A stretch of DNA of 64,000 nucleotides. It comes from Neisseria wadsworthii 9715. GTDB taxonomy: Bacteria; Pseudomonadota; Gammaproteobacteria; Burkholderiales; Neisseriaceae. The translations under genes were made by a program, and so were the position numbers. The stretch is taken from positions 1,762,151-1,826,150 of the forward strand of contig NZ_JH165159.1 in assembly GCF_000227765.1 (NCBI RefSeq), written 5' to 3'. A model generated the notes under the pieces. It saw only the letters and a list, made by a program, of their open reading frames with translations. It was not told where the DNA came from and did not search any database. How positions within the stretch are numbered: the stretch's first letter is position 1; every line of letters starts with the position of its first letter. Below are positions 16,590-27,204 of the stretch, piece by piece.

Positions 16590-16884
16590 AATCACCGTTG
16601 AAATCGTTTACGGCACCGCGCAACAACAGCATCTTCAACGCATGCAGGTTGATTCCGGCACAACTGCACGCCAAGCTGTGCTGCAAAGCGAAATAGCAGA
16701 AATCTTTCCCCAAGCTGATTTAACCAATGCGCCCTTGGGCATTTTCGGCAAGGAAGTGAAAGATAATACGGTTTTGCGTGATAAAGACCGTGTAGAAATT
16801 TACCGGCCATTGCAGATTGATCCGAAAGAAGCGCGTCGTTTACGCGTTTCCGGCAATCAGGCCGCAAAAAATAGTGGCAAATAA
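16582..16884 (+). CDS. rnfH: RnfH-family ubiquitin-like protein
   Basis: A 100-residue beta-grasp protein of the RnfH (RatB) family. It starts with the strand ITVEIVYGT and ends with the conserved VEIYRPLQIDPKEARRLR. Translation is coupled to ratA by overlap. Role unclear; the name comes from Rnf electron-transport clusters, which are absent here. It is followed 22 bp later by pth. Confidence 0.9.
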   Translation: MDKITVEIVYGTAQQQHLQRMQVDSGTTARQAVLQSEIAEIFPQADLTNAPLGIFGKEVKDNTVLRDKDRVEIYRPLQIDPKEARRLRVSGNQAAKNSGK

Positions 16885-16906
16885 AACCATTAATACAGGA
16901 TAAAAG

Positions 16907-17482
16907 ATGACCATCAAAATGATTGTCGGCCTGGGCAATCCGGGCAAAGAATACGAACATACCCGTCATAATGCGGGTTTTTGGCTATTAGACGAGTTGG
17001 CTTGGGCATGGAAAGTCCAGTTTAAAGAAGAAAAAAAATTCTTCGGTGATGTGGCTCGTGTCAGCCTGCCTGAAAGTGGTGAAGTGTGGCTGCTGAAACC
17101 CAATACATTTATGAATCTCTCCGGTAAAGCCGTAGGCGCGCTTGCGCAGTTTTATAAAATCAAACCAGATGAAATTTTAGTCGTACACGACGAATTGGAT
17201 ATCGCCTGCGGCCGCATCCGTTTCAAGCTTGGCGGCGGCAATGGCGGACACAACGGCTTAAAAGACATTCAAGCCAAACTCAGTACAGCCGATTTTTATC
17301 GCTTGCGTCTAGGCATCGGCCATCCGGGAGACCGGAATCTTGTTACCGGCTACGTGCTAAACAAACCAAGCAGCGAAGACAAACAATTGATTGATGAAGC
17401 GGTTCATAAATCCATCAAAGGGCTGCCTTTGATTATGTCTGGCAATTTGGAAGAAGCCGTACGCTTTCTGCATAGCGGTTAA
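16907..17482 (+). CDS. pth: peptidyl-tRNA hydrolase
   Basis: Recycles peptidyl-tRNA released from stalled ribosomes by cleaving the ester bond. 191 residues with the N-terminal signature MIVGLGNPGKEYEHTRHNAGF; the catalytic His is the one in TRHNAG (about residue 22). Also visible are NTFMNLSG (about 67-74) and the conserved VVHDELDIACGRIRFKLGGG stretch near 92-111. Likely co-transcribed with ratA-rnfH. Ends at the strong bidirectional stem 17511-17558. Confidence 0.95.
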   Translation: MTIKMIVGLGNPGKEYEHTRHNAGFWLLDELAWAWKVQFKEEKKFFGDVARVSLPESGEVWLLKPNTFMNLSGKAVGALAQFYKIKPDEILVVHDELDIACGRIRFKLGGGNGGHNGLKDIQAKLSTADFYRLRLGIGHPGDRNLVTGYVLNKPSSEDKQLIDEAVHKSIKGLPLIMSGNLEEAVRFLHSG

Positions 17483-17510
17483 GCTCGATCGATAGTGTTT
17501 CGACTAATTA

Positions 17511-17558
17511 AAAACACCATGCCTGTCTGAAAAAATTTTCAGACAGGCATGGTGTTTT
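17511..17558. terminator. long bidirectional DUS stem between pth and kinase
   Basis: Stem of about 23 bp: AAAACACC plus the DUS arm on each side, 2-nt centre, ending in GGTGTTTT. It serves both convergent genes. Confidence 0.82.
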
Positions 17559-17572
17559 AAGCAAAACCTTTA

Positions 17573-18613
17573 TTAATCGTCAAACAAACCGTTTAGAGAA
17601 GAAGCTTTTTTGTAATAAGGCAATCGGATATGAATGCGAAACACCGTATCGGTTTTCTCGGTTCTCGCCGTAGCATCGTTGTCATACATCAATGCCAACC
17701 GTTCTTTCAAATTTTTCAAAGCCATCGAATTGCCCTTGTGCGGCTTAATGTTCAATTCACTTTCTTGCGGCACATAAGGATTTTCAATGGTAATGTAGAT
17801 CCAACGGTTTTTTAATTCTGTAATCACGGTGATGCAACCGGGACGGTGGGTTGACTCGATACCGTGGAATACCGCATTCTCCAGCAGCGGTTGTAGCAAC
17901 AAGTGTGGCGTTTCGGCATCGTTCGGCGCATTATGGTGCCACATCACCTGTACCCGTGTAGGCCCCATGCGAATTTGCTCAATCGCCATATATTCTTGTG
18001 CCCATTCAATTTCCTGCCCAAGTGTACTGCTCTGACTACCATCACGTAATTGTGCACGGAATAGATTAGCCAAATTCTCCAACAGCGTTTCCGCATCATA
18101 AGGGCGCAGACGAATTAAACTGATAGCGGCGTTCAAACTGTTAAATAAAAAATGGGGGCGGATACGTGCAGTTAACGCAGTCAATCTTGCTTCTGCCAAT
18201 GCCGGTTGCAACGACTGTCTTCTATTGGCTTCGTAGAACATCAATGCAAATACAGTCATATTAAACTGCCAAAAATGCACCCAAAAATTATCGTGAACTT
18301 GCAATAGCACATAATTTATCAAAACAAAAATCAGCAGATTAGTAAGATAAGATATAACGACTTCCTGCTCTCTCGGCAACTTGCTGATATAGTCATACAT
18401 CAGATAGCCTTTAATCAGAATAGCCAGCAATGTCGGTGCCACCCAGTTAGTCAAATCCAAAATCTGATCAAAATAAGGCCTGTCTGAAATGGTAATCAGC
18501 GGCAAAAACAAAACGGACACGGCAATAGTCAGGATAATCCGAACCTGCGAGGCCAGATTCCGCATATTGGGCACCGCGAATTTTAACAGAAAGTGACGTA
18601 TAATATTGGGCAT
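17573..18613 (-). CDS. LytS/AlgZ-type membrane sensor histidine kinase
   Basis: 346 residues. Four to five N-terminal hydrophobic helices (about residues 22-130), then the His_kinase region. The phospho-acceptor His is in RIRPHFLFNSLNAAISLIR (about residue 173), and an ATPase domain has LLLQPLLENAVFHGI (N box) and a degenerate G box near KGNSMALKNLKERL. It resembles AlgZ/FimS, which in Pseudomonas also sits beside argH and controls type IV pili and alginate. No response regulator gene is adjacent here, so it is an orphan within the window. Divergent from argH. Confidence 0.83.
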   Translation of the reverse strand: MPNIIRHFLLKFAVPNMRNLASQVRIILTIAVSVLFLPLITISDRPYFDQILDLTNWVAPTLLAILIKGYLMYDYISKLPREQEVVISYLTNLLIFVLINYVLLQVHDNFWVHFWQFNMTVFALMFYEANRRQSLQPALAEARLTALTARIRPHFLFNSLNAAISLIRLRPYDAETLLENLANLFRAQLRDGSQSSTLGQEIEWAQEYMAIEQIRMGPTRVQVMWHHNAPNDAETPHLLLQPLLENAVFHGIESTHRPGCITVITELKNRWIYITIENPYVPQESELNIKPHKGNSMALKNLKERLALMYDNDATARTEKTDTVFRIHIRLPYYKKASSLNGLFDD

Positions 18614-18671
18614 GAGTTTGGCAGTCTGCTTCGTGACGTTTCTTTAATAATTCATCATTATGGAAGTAAAA

Positions 18672-20054
18672 ATGAATAATAGCAAAACTTGGTCAGGTCG
18701 TTTTAACGAACCTGTGTCAGAATTGGTAAAAAAATACACCGGTTCAATTGATTTTGATAAAAGGCTCGCCAAATGGGACATCCAAGGCTCCTTAGCCCAT
18801 GCCGAAATGCTTCGACAGGCAGGCGTTTTGAGCGATGAAGATGTAACCAACATACAACAAGGCATGACTGAAATCCTTAATGAGATAAAAGCCGGTACGA
18901 TGCCATGGTCGCTTGACCTTGAAGATGTCCATATGAATATTGAGCGACGCCTGACCGATAAAATCGGTGATGCCGGAAAACGCCTACACACCGGACGAAG
19001 CCGTAACGACCAAGTTGCAACCGATATCCGCCTTTGGCTTCGCGATGAAATCAGCGAAATCCGTTTACTCATTCAAGCTTTACAATCTGCTTTGTTAGAT
19101 TTGGCCGAAGCGCATGCCAATACCGTGATGCCGGGGTTTACCCACTTGCAAGTAGCACAGCCGGTAAGTTTCGGTCATCATATGCTGGCTTACGTTGAAA
19201 TGCTTGGACGTGATGACGAACGTATGGCCGATTGCCGTAAACGGGTCAATCGCATGCCATTAGGTTCTGCTGCCCTAGCAGGGACTACCTACCCTATCAA
19301 ACGTGAAATTACTGCACAACTCTTAGGCTTTGAACAAATTTGCCAAAATTCACTTGATGCCGTATCTGACCGCGATTTTGCTATTGAATTCACAGCAGCA
19401 GCCTCTTTGCTGATGGTTCATTTGAGCCGTTTGAGTGAAGAATTGATTTTATGGATCAGCCCGCGTTTCGGTTTTATTGATATTGCCGACCGTTTCTGTA
19501 CCGGTTCCTCCATTATGCCGCAGAAGAAGAATCCGGATGTACCTGAGTTGGTAAGAGGGAAATCCGGACGCGTAATCGGCCATCTTACTGCTCTGATTAT
19601 GCTGATGAAATCGCAACCGCTTGCTTACAATAAAGACAATCAGGAAGACAAAGAACCTTTATTCGACACAGTAGATACTTTGGTTGACACCTTACGAATT
19701 TATGCAGATATGGTGCGCGGCATTACAGTTAAACCCGAAAATATGCGTGCCGCAGTGATGCAGGGATTTGCTACTGCCACAGATCTGGCAGATTATCTGG
19801 TTAAAAAAGGCATGCCATTCCGCGACAGCCATGAAGTGGTCGCACAAGCAGTGCGTTATGCGGATGAAAAGAATGTTGATTTAAGCGAATTGCCGCTAAA
19901 CGTGCTACAAAGCTTTTCTGCTCTGATAGCGGAAGATGTGTATGAAGTGCTCACACCTGAAGGTAGCCTGAATACCCGCAACCATTTGGGGGGCACAGCG
20001 CCGGAGCAGGTTCTCTTTCAAGTTGCCCGTTGGAGAAAATTACTGGCAAATTAA
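18672..20054 (+). CDS. argH: argininosuccinate lyase
   Basis: Last step of arginine synthesis: argininosuccinate to arginine and fumarate. The frame opens at ATG 18660, but GGAAG at 18662-18666 and family length favour ATG 18672 (460 residues). Signature [12 protein letters not shown], the fumarase/aspartase superfamily loop with the catalytic Ser, is near residue 280. Catalytic TGRSRNDQ is near residue 113. The TAA stop shares its last base with the downstream DUS (20054 on). Divergent from the LytS-type kinase. Confidence 0.95.
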   Translation: MNNSKTWSGRFNEPVSELVKKYTGSIDFDKRLAKWDIQGSLAHAEMLRQAGVLSDEDVTNIQQGMTEILNEIKAGTMPWSLDLEDVHMNIERRLTDKIGDAGKRLHTGRSRNDQVATDIRLWLRDEISEIRLLIQALQSALLDLAEAHANTVMPGFTHLQVAQPVSFGHHMLAYVEMLGRDDERMADCRKRVNRMPLGSAALAGTTYPIKREITAQLLGFEQICQNSLDAVSDRDFAIEFTAAASLLMVHLSRLSEELILWISPRFGFIDIADRFCTGSSIMPQKKNPDVPELVRGKSGRVIGHLTALIMLMKSQPLAYNKDNQEDKEPLFDTVDTLVDTLRIYADMVRGITVKPENMRAAVMQGFATATDLADYLVKKGMPFRDSHEVVAQAVRYADEKNVDLSELPLNVLQSFSALIAEDVYEVLTPEGSLNTRNHLGGTAPEQVLFQVARWRKLLAN

Positions 20055-20124
20055 TGCCTGTCTGAAAACATCATAGAAAAACTGCAAGCTTTTAATAAAG
20101 CTTGTAGTTTTTTTCAGACAGGCA
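20054..20124 (+). terminator. compound DUS terminator overlapping argH stop
   Basis: Outer arms are perfect DUS copies (20055-20066 and 20113-20124). Nested inside is a second stem, ACTGCAAGCTTT / AAAGCTTGTAGT (one G-T type mismatch), followed by a run of T. The inner hairpin plus T-run is the true intrinsic terminator. Confidence 0.8.
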
Positions 20125-20133
20125 CTCAGCAAC

Positions 20134-20502
20134 TTAACGACGTAACAGCTGATCGGTTGCTCTCTGTGCTCTGACCTTAATATCTTCAGTCATATAAGCT
20201 TTCATCTGCGCATAGACCAAAGCAATTACTGCGATATCATCAGTAAAACCCAACGGGCCTAATAAATCAGGAATACTATCGATCGGACTAAAAAAATAGA
20301 TTAATGCCCCGGCAATAATCAGCTTAGCACGCTTAGGCACGGCTGGTGATTTGTATAGAAAGTATAATGCATAAAGCTGCTTGACCGCAGGCCCGCCAAG
20401 TCGGGCGGCAAATCGCGCCAGTTTTCTTAAAAAGCCAGGCTCATCAAGCTGGCGCCGACGAAATGAAGGAATAAAATCTTCCGGCTTTTTAGTATGGTTC
20501 AT
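20134..20502 (-). CDS. DUF1232 (YkvA-family) membrane protein
   Basis: A 122-residue protein of the YkvA/DUF1232 family. The conserved core is IIAGALIYFFSPIDSIPDLL followed by GFTDDIAVI, around residues 64-93, which gives one or two short hydrophobic segments. No assigned function. Basic N-terminus (PSFRRRQLDEPGFLRKLARF). Convergent with argH; its own unit. Confidence 0.85.
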   Translation of the reverse strand: MNHTKKPEDFIPSFRRRQLDEPGFLRKLARFAARLGGPAVKQLYALYFLYKSPAVPKRAKLIIAGALIYFFSPIDSIPDLLGPLGFTDDIAVIALVYAQMKAYMTEDIKVRAQRATDQLLRR

Positions 20503-20692
20503 TTACTATCCTCTGTATGGTGTTGAACTTAAAATAATGCCCCTAATAAGTAGCGTTTCAAGCATTGTATTTCAAGTTTAAAATATTAAATTTATTAAAA
20601 ATTCACAAAGCCTTACATAATTATTTAGGGACTTAGGAGGCAAAATTCAACGTCATATTGTATACTGATTTTTTACTATACTTATCCAACAG

Positions 20693-20725
20693 AATGCCTG
20701 TCTGAAAACTTTTCAGACAGGCATT
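20693..20725. terminator. DUS inverted pair after mdh
   Basis: AATGCCTGTCTGAAAA, 1-nt loop, complement, immediately downstream of mdh (minus). The T-run is on the plus strand, so termination for mdh relies on the stem. Confidence 0.65.
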
Positions 20726-20752
20726 TTTTAATTTCTAAAAATTATCGGAAAA

Positions 20753-21730
20753 TTACAGCAAGTGAGCCACACCGGCTTTTTCTTCTTCCAATTCTTTAAG
20801 GGTAATGTCAATGCGTTCTTGGCTGAAGCTGTCAATGTCGAGACCTTGAACAATTTTGTATTCGCCATTTTCACAAGTTACCGGGAAGCCAAACATAGTG
20901 CCTTCAGGAATACCATAAGAACCATCAGAAGGAATACCCATAGTAACCCATTTTCCGTTTGTGCCCAAAACCCAATCACGGATGTGGTCGATAGCGGCGT
21001 TCGCAGCAGAAGCTGCGGAAGATAATCCTCGTGCCTCAATGATTGCAGCTCCGCGTTTGCCCACGGTAGGCAAGAACACTTCTGCATTCCAAACTTGATC
21101 GTTAATCATATCTTTTACGCTCTCACCATTGATAGTGGCAAAACGATAATCTGCATACATGGTTGGAGAGTGATTACCCCATACACACAGTTTCTCAATA
21201 TCTTTAACTGATTTGCCGGTTTTCTCAGCAATTTGGCTAGCTGCACGGTTATGATCCAAACGCAACATTGCAGTAAAATTTTTCGCAGGCAGCTCCGGAG
21301 CTGATTTCATAGCAATATAAGCGTTGGTATTCGCAGGATTACCCACTACCAAAACTTTTACATCACGGCTGGCAACTTTATTCAATGCAGCGCCTTGAAC
21401 AGTGAAAATCTCGGCATTGGCCTGCAACAAATCAGCACGTTCCATACCTTTGCTTCTCGGACGCGCACCCACCAAAATAGCGATATCCGCATCTTTAAAC
21501 GCCACTTCCGGATCGTCAGAAGCCACCATACCTTCCAGCAGCGGGAATGCACAATCTTGCAGCTCCATCATTACACCCTTAACCGCATTTTGTGCTTGCG
21601 GCAAATCCAACAGCTGCAAAATTACTGGTTGGTCTTTACCCAACATCTCACCACTGGCAATGCGGAACAACAGGCTGTAACCAATCTGACCAGCAGCACC
21701 GGTAATGGCAACACGAACGGCTTTTTTCAT
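20753..21730 (-). CDS. mdh: malate dehydrogenase
   Basis: NAD-dependent oxidation of malate to oxaloacetate. 325 residues, the cytosolic-type MDH without a signal. Nucleotide-binding [10 protein letters not shown] at residues 10-19, substrate arginines in [15 protein letters not shown], catalytic Asp in LRLDHNRA and His in WGNHSPTMY. From memory, N. meningitidis lacks this gene and relies on the membrane quinone-linked Mqo, so its presence separates this species. Divergent from the sdh operon across a 629-bp spacer. Confidence 0.94.
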   Translation of the reverse strand: MKKAVRVAITGAAGQIGYSLLFRIASGEMLGKDQPVILQLLDLPQAQNAVKGVMMELQDCAFPLLEGMVASDDPEVAFKDADIAILVGARPRSKGMERADLLQANAEIFTVQGAALNKVASRDVKVLVVGNPANTNAYIAMKSAPELPAKNFTAMLRLDHNRAASQIAEKTGKSVKDIEKLCVWGNHSPTMYADYRFATINGESVKDMINDQVWNAEVFLPTVGKRGAAIIEARGLSSAASAANAAIDHIRDWVLGTNGKWVTMGIPSDGSYGIPEGTMFGFPVTCENGEYKIVQGLDIDSFSQERIDITLKELEEEKAGVAHLL

Positions 21731-22359
21731 TTAAAACTCTCCTGAGTAAATACTGTTTATTTTGAAAGGCACAAAGCTCAGAACCATAAGCTCTGTCATA
21801 TGTTAATGGTAATTATGTCAATAGATAAAGAAATTTAAGCAGCAATCACAATCCGCCGCAGCTAAAAATAGTTGAGCCGGCATCCAATTTCCATTTCATT
21901 TTGACGATAACGAATAGTCATAGGCTGAAAACACACAGCCTATCCGACGGTGTGTATCATACCAATAAATGTAGGCACTTGTAATTTAATTTTTAACAAA
22001 ATTATTCAAACACCTTCAATCACACCATTTTGCAACCGACTGAAAAAAATAATATTTATGCCGAATAAACACATCCACCAAATCTATCTGCCCAATTGCT
22101 TAAATTTTGCTAAAAATATTGTAAATTATTATGCTCATTAAGCTTTTTTTTAATTCAGCAAGATAACAACATTAAGTTTTTAATGCTGTTGGTAAATTTC
22201 ATAAAATTATTTACCAAAAAAGACTACACAATCTCACTTAAACAGAGTAAATTACGCCTCAACGTAGTTTATTGTAATTTTCCGGTTGCTGTGAAACTGC
22301 GTGGTTTTGAGTGTGTTGAGTATTAATTAGATAGAGAGTTAATTTTAAGAGGAATTGAG
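21731..22359. promoter_or_regulatory. long divergent spacer between mdh and sdhC
   Basis: 629 bp, very AT-rich. No convincing gene; a 63-codon ORF at 21950-22141 lacks a good ribosome site and coding character. It must hold promoters for mdh and the sdh operon. One weak candidate for sdh is TTGCTA at 22107-22112, 17 bp, TATGCT at 22130-22135, which would leave a leader of over 200 nt, long enough for small-RNA control as known for neisserial sdh transcripts. No DUS inside. Confidence 0.35.
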
Positions 22360-22737
22360 ATGCAGACGAAAAAACGACCTGTGTTTCTGGATTTACAGCA
22401 AATCAAGCTGCCAATTCCAGGGATTGTTTCGATTTTGCACCGGATCAGCGGCGTTATTCTGTTTATTATGTTGCCGATTCTACTGGCATTATTAAGCGGT
22501 TCATTAAGCAGCGGAGAAACCTTTGAAACTTATAAGGCATTTGCCGATAATTTCTTTGTTAAGCTTATTCTAATCGGCGTATTATGGGCTTTGATGCATC
22601 ATTTGATCGCAGGCGTTCGCTTCTTATTATTGGATGCCCATAAAGGCTTAGAGCTGCAAACTGCCCGCAAAACGGCTCGAATCGCACTCTATTCAGGCAT
22701 TGCGTCTGCTTTGGTATTGGGAGTTGCATTATGGTAA
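22360..22737 (+). CDS. sdhC: succinate dehydrogenase cytochrome b556 subunit
   Basis: Membrane anchor of complex II, binding heme b and ubiquinone with SdhD. 125 residues, three hydrophobic helices, the conserved SILHRISGV (His-Arg-Ser near residues 27-30, quinone/heme side) and LMHHLIAGVRFLLLD (heme-ligand His region). Ribosome site AGAGGAA. It overlaps sdhD by 7 bp, first gene of sdhCDAB-sdhE. Confidence 0.93.
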   Translation: MQTKKRPVFLDLQQIKLPIPGIVSILHRISGVILFIMLPILLALLSGSLSSGETFETYKAFADNFFVKLILIGVLWALMHHLIAGVRFLLLDAHKGLELQTARKTARIALYSGIASALVLGVALW

Positions 22738-23078
22738 ACCGTAAACTAGCCGGAGCTCATTACGGCCTGCGCGATTGGGCAATGCAGCGTATTACCGCTG
22801 TAGTGATGTTGGTTTATACCGTCATCTTTTTCTTTTTTCTGTTAAGTATGTTTGGTGCTGATGACTACACCGAATGGCAACAGTTTTTTGGCAAAACTTG
22901 GGTTAAAGTCTTTACCCAAACCACTTTTATTGCAGTGTTTTTACATGCATGGGTAGGTATCCGCGACCTTTGGATGGACTATATCAAACCGTTTGGTCTG
23001 CGCCTGTTCCTGCAATCTACAACCATCGTTTGGTTGGTAGGCTGCGCCGTTTATTCAATTAAAGTGATTTGGGGTTAA
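22731..23078 (+). CDS. sdhD: succinate dehydrogenase hydrophobic anchor subunit
   Basis: Second membrane anchor of complex II. 115 residues, three helices, starting after [20 protein letters not shown] (Arg and Trp typical of the quinone site) with the heme-side [15 protein letters not shown] near residue 71. It overlaps sdhC's end and stops 2 bp before the sdhA ATG. Confidence 0.93.
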   Translation: MVNRKLAGAHYGLRDWAMQRITAVVMLVYTVIFFFFLLSMFGADDYTEWQQFFGKTWVKVFTQTTFIAVFLHAWVGIRDLWMDYIKPFGLRLFLQSTTIVWLVGCAVYSIKVIWG

Positions 23079-23080
23079 TA

Positions 23081-24844
23081 ATGACTTTTCCTGTACGCAA
23101 ATTTGATGCCGTTATCGTAGGCGGCGGTGGTGCTGGTTTACGCGCGGCACTTCAATTATCAAAAGCCGGTTTAAATACTGCGGTTTTATCAAAAGTATTC
23201 CCTACTCGTTCACATACTGTTGCTGCACAAGGCGGTATTTCTGCTTCATTAGGCAATGTACAAGAAGATCGTTGGGATTGGCACATGTACGACACAGTTA
23301 AAGGCTCTGACTGGTTAGGAGACCAAGATGCCATTGAATTTATGTGTCGCCGTGCTCCTGAAGCCGTAATTGAATTAGAACATATGGGCATGCCTTTTGA
23401 CCGTGTAGAAAGCGGCAAAATTTACCAACGCCCTTTCGGAGGTCATACTGCCGAACACGGGAAACGTGCCGTTGAACGCGCTTGTGCCGTAGCTGACCGA
23501 ACAGGTCATGCCATGTTGCATACACTCTATCAGCAAAATGTACGTGCCAATACCCAATTCTTTGTTGAGTGGACTGCTCTCGATCTGATTCGCGATGAAA
23601 ACGGGGATGTTGTGGGTGTAACTGTAATGGAAATGGAAACCGGTGACGTATATATTTTCCATGCAAAAGCCGTATTATTCGCTACCGGTGGCGCGGGGCG
23701 TATTTACGCTTCATCAACCAATGCTTTCATGAATACAGGTGACGGCCTAGGTATCTGTGCACGTGCCGGTATTCCACTTGAAGATATGGAATTCTGGCAA
23801 TTCCACCCCACAGGTGTAGCCGGGGCCGGCGTATTGATTACAGAAGGCGTTCGCGGCGAAGGTGGCATCCTTCTGAACTGTGACGGCGAACGCTTTATGG
23901 AACGCTATGCGCCAACTGTAAAAGACTTGGCTTCACGTGACGTCGTATCTCGTGCTATGGCTATGGAGATTTACGAGGGTCGCGGTTGCGGTAAAAACAA
24001 AGACCACGTTCTTCTAAAAATTGATCACATTGGTGCTGAAAAAATTATGGAAAAATTGCCGGGAATCCGCGAAATTTCCATTCAATTTGCAGGCATCGAT
24101 CCAATTAAAGATCCAATTCCCGTTGTTCCTACCACGCACTACATGATGGGCGGTATTCCTACCAACTATTTAGGTGAAGTAGTTGTTCCAGAAAACGGCA
24201 ATCCTGAAGTTGTTGTGAAAGGCTTGTACGCAGCTGGCGAATGTGCTTGTGCCTCCGTGCACGGCGCTAACCGTTTAGGAACCAACTCCTTGTTGGACTT
24301 GGTAGTATTTGGCAAGTCTGCCGGTGACAGCATGATTGAATTCATTAGTAATCAATCAGATTGGAAACCCCTACCAGAAAATGCAGGCGAGTTTACCAAA
24401 CAACGTTTGTATCGCTTGAATAATCAATCTGGCGGCGAAAACGTTGATGAGTTACGCCGTGAACTCCAACGCACTGTGCAGTTGCACGCGGGCGTTTTCC
24501 GTACCGATGCAATTCTGAAAGAAGGCGTAGACAAAGTTTTGGCTCTGTATGAACGCAGTAAGAACACAGAAATCAAAGATAAAAGCCAAGTTTGGAATAC
24601 AGCCCGAATCGAAGCTTTAGAGCTGGACAACCTGATGGAAGTAGCCAAGGCTACATTGCTCTCAGCAGAGGCCCGCAAAGAATCTCGAGGGGCTCACGCA
24701 TCTGATGACCACCCTGAACGCGATGACGAAAACTGGATGAAGCATACCCTGTTTTATTCAGCGGACAACAGCCTCCATTACAAACCGGTTCACACCAAAC
24801 CACTTACCGTAGATTATATCGAGCCGGCTAAACGCGTTTACTAA
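23081..24844 (+). CDS. sdhA: succinate dehydrogenase flavoprotein subunit
   Basis: Catalytic subunit, oxidising succinate to fumarate with covalently bound FAD. An in-frame TTG lies at 23069, but ATG 23081 gives the normal 587 residues. FAD-binding [18 protein letters not shown] (about 8-25), FAD-linking His in [13 protein letters not shown] (about 45), catalytic Arg in [11 protein letters not shown], and HPTGVAG and the [16 protein letters not shown] segment near 395. Cytoplasmic face of the inner membrane. Confidence 0.97.
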   Translation: MTFPVRKFDAVIVGGGGAGLRAALQLSKAGLNTAVLSKVFPTRSHTVAAQGGISASLGNVQEDRWDWHMYDTVKGSDWLGDQDAIEFMCRRAPEAVIELEHMGMPFDRVESGKIYQRPFGGHTAEHGKRAVERACAVADRTGHAMLHTLYQQNVRANTQFFVEWTALDLIRDENGDVVGVTVMEMETGDVYIFHAKAVLFATGGAGRIYASSTNAFMNTGDGLGICARAGIPLEDMEFWQFHPTGVAGAGVLITEGVRGEGGILLNCDGERFMERYAPTVKDLASRDVVSRAMAMEIYEGRGCGKNKDHVLLKIDHIGAEKIMEKLPGIREISIQFAGIDPIKDPIPVVPTTHYMMGGIPTNYLGEVVVPENGNPEVVVKGLYAAGECACASVHGANRLGTNSLLDLVVFGKSAGDSMIEFISNQSDWKPLPENAGEFTKQRLYRLNNQSGGENVDELRRELQRTVQLHAGVFRTDAILKEGVDKVLALYERSKNTEIKDKSQVWNTARIEALELDNLMEVAKATLLSAEARKESRGAHASDDHPERDDENWMKHTLFYSADNSLHYKPVHTKPLTVDYIEPAKRVY

Positions 24845-24856
24845 GGAACACACAAC

Positions 24857-25561
24857 ATGGAAAAAGTACGTTTCAAAGTGTACCGCTATAATCCTGATGT
24901 GGATGCTAAGCCGTACATGAAAGATTATGAGATTGAAATTGAACCAACCGACGTTAAGCTGTTAGATGCAATGGTTAAAATCAAAGCTCAAGATGACAGT
25001 TTTTCTTTCCGTCGCTCATGCCGTGAAGGTATTTGCGGCTCAGACGGCATGAACATTAACGGTAAAAATGGTTTGGCTTGTTTAACAGATATCCGTAGCC
25101 TGCCACAACCTATCGTACTCCGCCCACTACCGGGTTTACCTGTGATTCGTGATTTGATTGTGGATATGACCCAATTCTTCAAACAATATCACTCTATCAA
25201 ACCATATGTAGTGAATGATACGCCTGCACCTGAGCGTGAACGTTTACAATCTCAGGAAGAGCGTAAAGAATTAGATGGTCTATATGAATGTATCCTCTGC
25301 GCTTGCTGCTCAACGGCCTGCCCTTCTTTTTGGTGGAACCCTGACAAATTTGTCGGTCCTTCAGGTTTGTTAAACGCTTATCGTTTTATCGCAGATAGCC
25401 GTGACACTATTACCAACGAGCGTTTGGATAATTTAAATGACCCATATCGATTGTTTCGTTGCCACACAATTATGAATTGTGTAGACGTTTGTCCGAAGCA
25501 TCTCAACCCTACACGTGCTATCGGTAAGATTAAAGAAATAATGTTGAAACGAGCCATCTAA
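24857..25561 (+). CDS. sdhB: succinate dehydrogenase iron-sulfur subunit
   Basis: Carries electrons from FAD to quinone through three clusters. 234 residues. Cysteines for the 2Fe-2S centre: SCREGICGSDGMNINGKNGL followed by C. The 4Fe-4S and 3Fe-4S sites are in ECILCACCSTACPSFWW and CHTIMNCVDVCPKHLNP. 12 bp after sdhA and 2 bp before sdhE. Confidence 0.96.
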   Translation: MEKVRFKVYRYNPDVDAKPYMKDYEIEIEPTDVKLLDAMVKIKAQDDSFSFRRSCREGICGSDGMNINGKNGLACLTDIRSLPQPIVLRPLPGLPVIRDLIVDMTQFFKQYHSIKPYVVNDTPAPERERLQSQEERKELDGLYECILCACCSTACPSFWWNPDKFVGPSGLLNAYRFIADSRDTITNERLDNLNDPYRLFRCHTIMNCVDVCPKHLNPTRAIGKIKEIMLKRAI

Positions 25562-25563
25562 AT

Positions 25564-25812
25564 ATGGTAACTTTTGACGAATCTGCGAAACGGCGCATCC
25601 GTTTCCTCACACGCCGTGGACTGCTTGAGCTAGATATCTTGCTTGGGCGGTTCATGGAAACAGAATTCCAGCACTTAAGTGATGAAGAACTTGTGATATT
25701 TGTGGAAATCTTAGATTTGCCAGATCAAGAATTCTTAGCTTTGGTTAATCAAAAAGAGCAAACAGATCGCGATGATTTCAAACTGATTCTGGAAAAAATC
25801 AGAAATGCTTGA
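25564..25812 (+). CDS. sdhE: SdhE, FAD assembly factor for succinate dehydrogenase
   Basis: 82-residue helical protein that helps attach FAD to SdhA. The family RGxxE motif is present as RRGLLELD (about 18-25). Placement at the end of sdhCDAB supports the role. Some databases call the family antitoxin CptB; that label is not supported by context here. Confidence 0.92.
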   Translation: MVTFDESAKRRIRFLTRRGLLELDILLGRFMETEFQHLSDEELVIFVEILDLPDQEFLALVNQKEQTDRDDFKLILEKIRNA

Positions 25813-25907
25813 TTTGGCATATATAAATAAATTGTATATTTATATACATCCAAGCGGCTTTCTGAGGTTTCAACAAAACCCGAAGATAAGAATAAAGGAG
25901 TTAAGAG

Positions 25908-27191
25908 ATGTCTAAAACCGTTAAAGTACAAATTGAAGGCAAAGAAACCTTAGAGTTACCTGTATTGCAAGGTACTTTAGGACATGATGTAGTAGACATC
26001 AGAACCTTCACAAAAGGCTCAAATATGTTTACTTTTGACCCCGGCTTTGTATCTACTGCAAGCTGTGAATCAAAGATCACCTTCATCGACGGAGAAAAAG
26101 GTCAACTCTATTACCGTGGCTATCCCATTGAGCAACTCGCTGAACATAGCGATTACCTTGAAACCTGCTATCTACTGATTTACGGCGAACTTCCAACTGC
26201 AGAACAAAAAGAGAAGTTCGTTAACACAGTAACGAAACATACCATGTTGCATGAACAGCTAACTTGGTTCTTCCGTGGTTTCCGTCGTGATGCACACCCG
26301 ATGGCCATGATGGTTGGTGTAGTAGGCGCATTATCTGCCTTCTACCAAGACAGCTTGGAAATTTCTGATCCAGAACACCGTAAAATTGCAATCTATCGAT
26401 TAATTTCCAAGATTCCAACGATCGCTGCAATGTGCTACCGTTATTCCAATGGTTTACCTTTTAACTATCCTCGCAATGACTTGTCTTATACTGCTAATTT
26501 CATGTATATGACATTCGCTACTCCTTGTGAGCCTTACGAGCCAAATCCTGTTTTGGTAAAAGCTTTGGATCGCATCTTCATTCTGCACGCAGATCATGAG
26601 CAAAACGCCTCTACTTCAACTGTGCGTTTGGCTGGTTCGTCCGGCGCCAACCCATTTGCATGTATCGCCGCCGGCATCGCAAGCTTGTGGGGTCCTGCTC
26701 ACGGTGGTGCCAATGAAGCCGTGCTGAAAATGCTGGATGAAATCGGTGACGTATCTAATGTGGCTGCTTTCATGGAAGGTGTGAAAGAGCGTAAATACCG
26801 CTTAATGGGTTTTGGTCACCGTGTATATCGCAATATGGATCCACGAGCCAGCATTATGCGCGAAACTTGTTATGAAGTTTTGAAAGAGCTTGGCTTAGAG
26901 AACGATCCGAAGTTCAAGTTGGCTATGGAATTAGAGAAAATCGCTCTGAACGATCCATTCTTCATTGAACGTAAACTCTATCCGAACGTAGACTTCTACT
27001 CCGGTATCGTACTGTCTGCTTTAGGTATCCCAGTATCCATGTTTACTGTAATCTTCGCTTTGGCTCGTACCGTAGGCTGGATTTCACACTGGCATGAAAT
27101 GATTAGCGACCCGAACCAAAAAATCGGCCGTCCACGCCAACTGTACACAGGCTCAGCCCGTCGTGACTTCGTTCCAGTAGACAAACGTTAA
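25908..27191 (+). CDS. gltA: citrate synthase (type II)
   Basis: Condenses oxaloacetate and acetyl-CoA. 427 residues, the hexameric Gram-negative type with an extra N-terminal domain. Catalytic residues: His in [16 protein letters not shown] (about 227), His in [15 protein letters not shown] (about 265), and Asp in the [20 protein letters not shown] region (about 363). [14 protein letters not shown] is also typical. AAGGAG precedes the ATG. Followed by a DUS inverted pair at 27205-27251. Confidence 0.96.
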   Translation: MSKTVKVQIEGKETLELPVLQGTLGHDVVDIRTFTKGSNMFTFDPGFVSTASCESKITFIDGEKGQLYYRGYPIEQLAEHSDYLETCYLLIYGELPTAEQKEKFVNTVTKHTMLHEQLTWFFRGFRRDAHPMAMMVGVVGALSAFYQDSLEISDPEHRKIAIYRLISKIPTIAAMCYRYSNGLPFNYPRNDLSYTANFMYMTFATPCEPYEPNPVLVKALDRIFILHADHEQNASTSTVRLAGSSGANPFACIAAGIASLWGPAHGGANEAVLKMLDEIGDVSNVAAFMEGVKERKYRLMGFGHRVYRNMDPRASIMRETCYEVLKELGLENDPKFKLAMELEKIALNDPFFIERKLYPNVDFYSGIVLSALGIPVSMFTVIFALARTVGWISHWHEMISDPNQKIGRPRQLYTGSARRDFVPVDKR

Positions 27192-27204
27192 TTTTTTACC
27201 GATA

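Noticed and set aside
16158-16884. ratA-rnfH as a toxin-antitoxin pair
   Set aside because: The pair is a conserved housekeeping arrangement; the toxin label comes from overproduction in E. coli, and no antitoxin pattern is visible.
21950-22141. 63-codon ORF in the mdh-sdhC spacer
   Set aside because: No ribosome site, very AT-rich composition and no recognisable protein features; likely chance.
25564-25812. SdhE as antitoxin CptB
   Set aside because: Placement in the sdh operon and the RGxxE motif fit the FAD-attachment factor; no CptA-like partner is adjacent.
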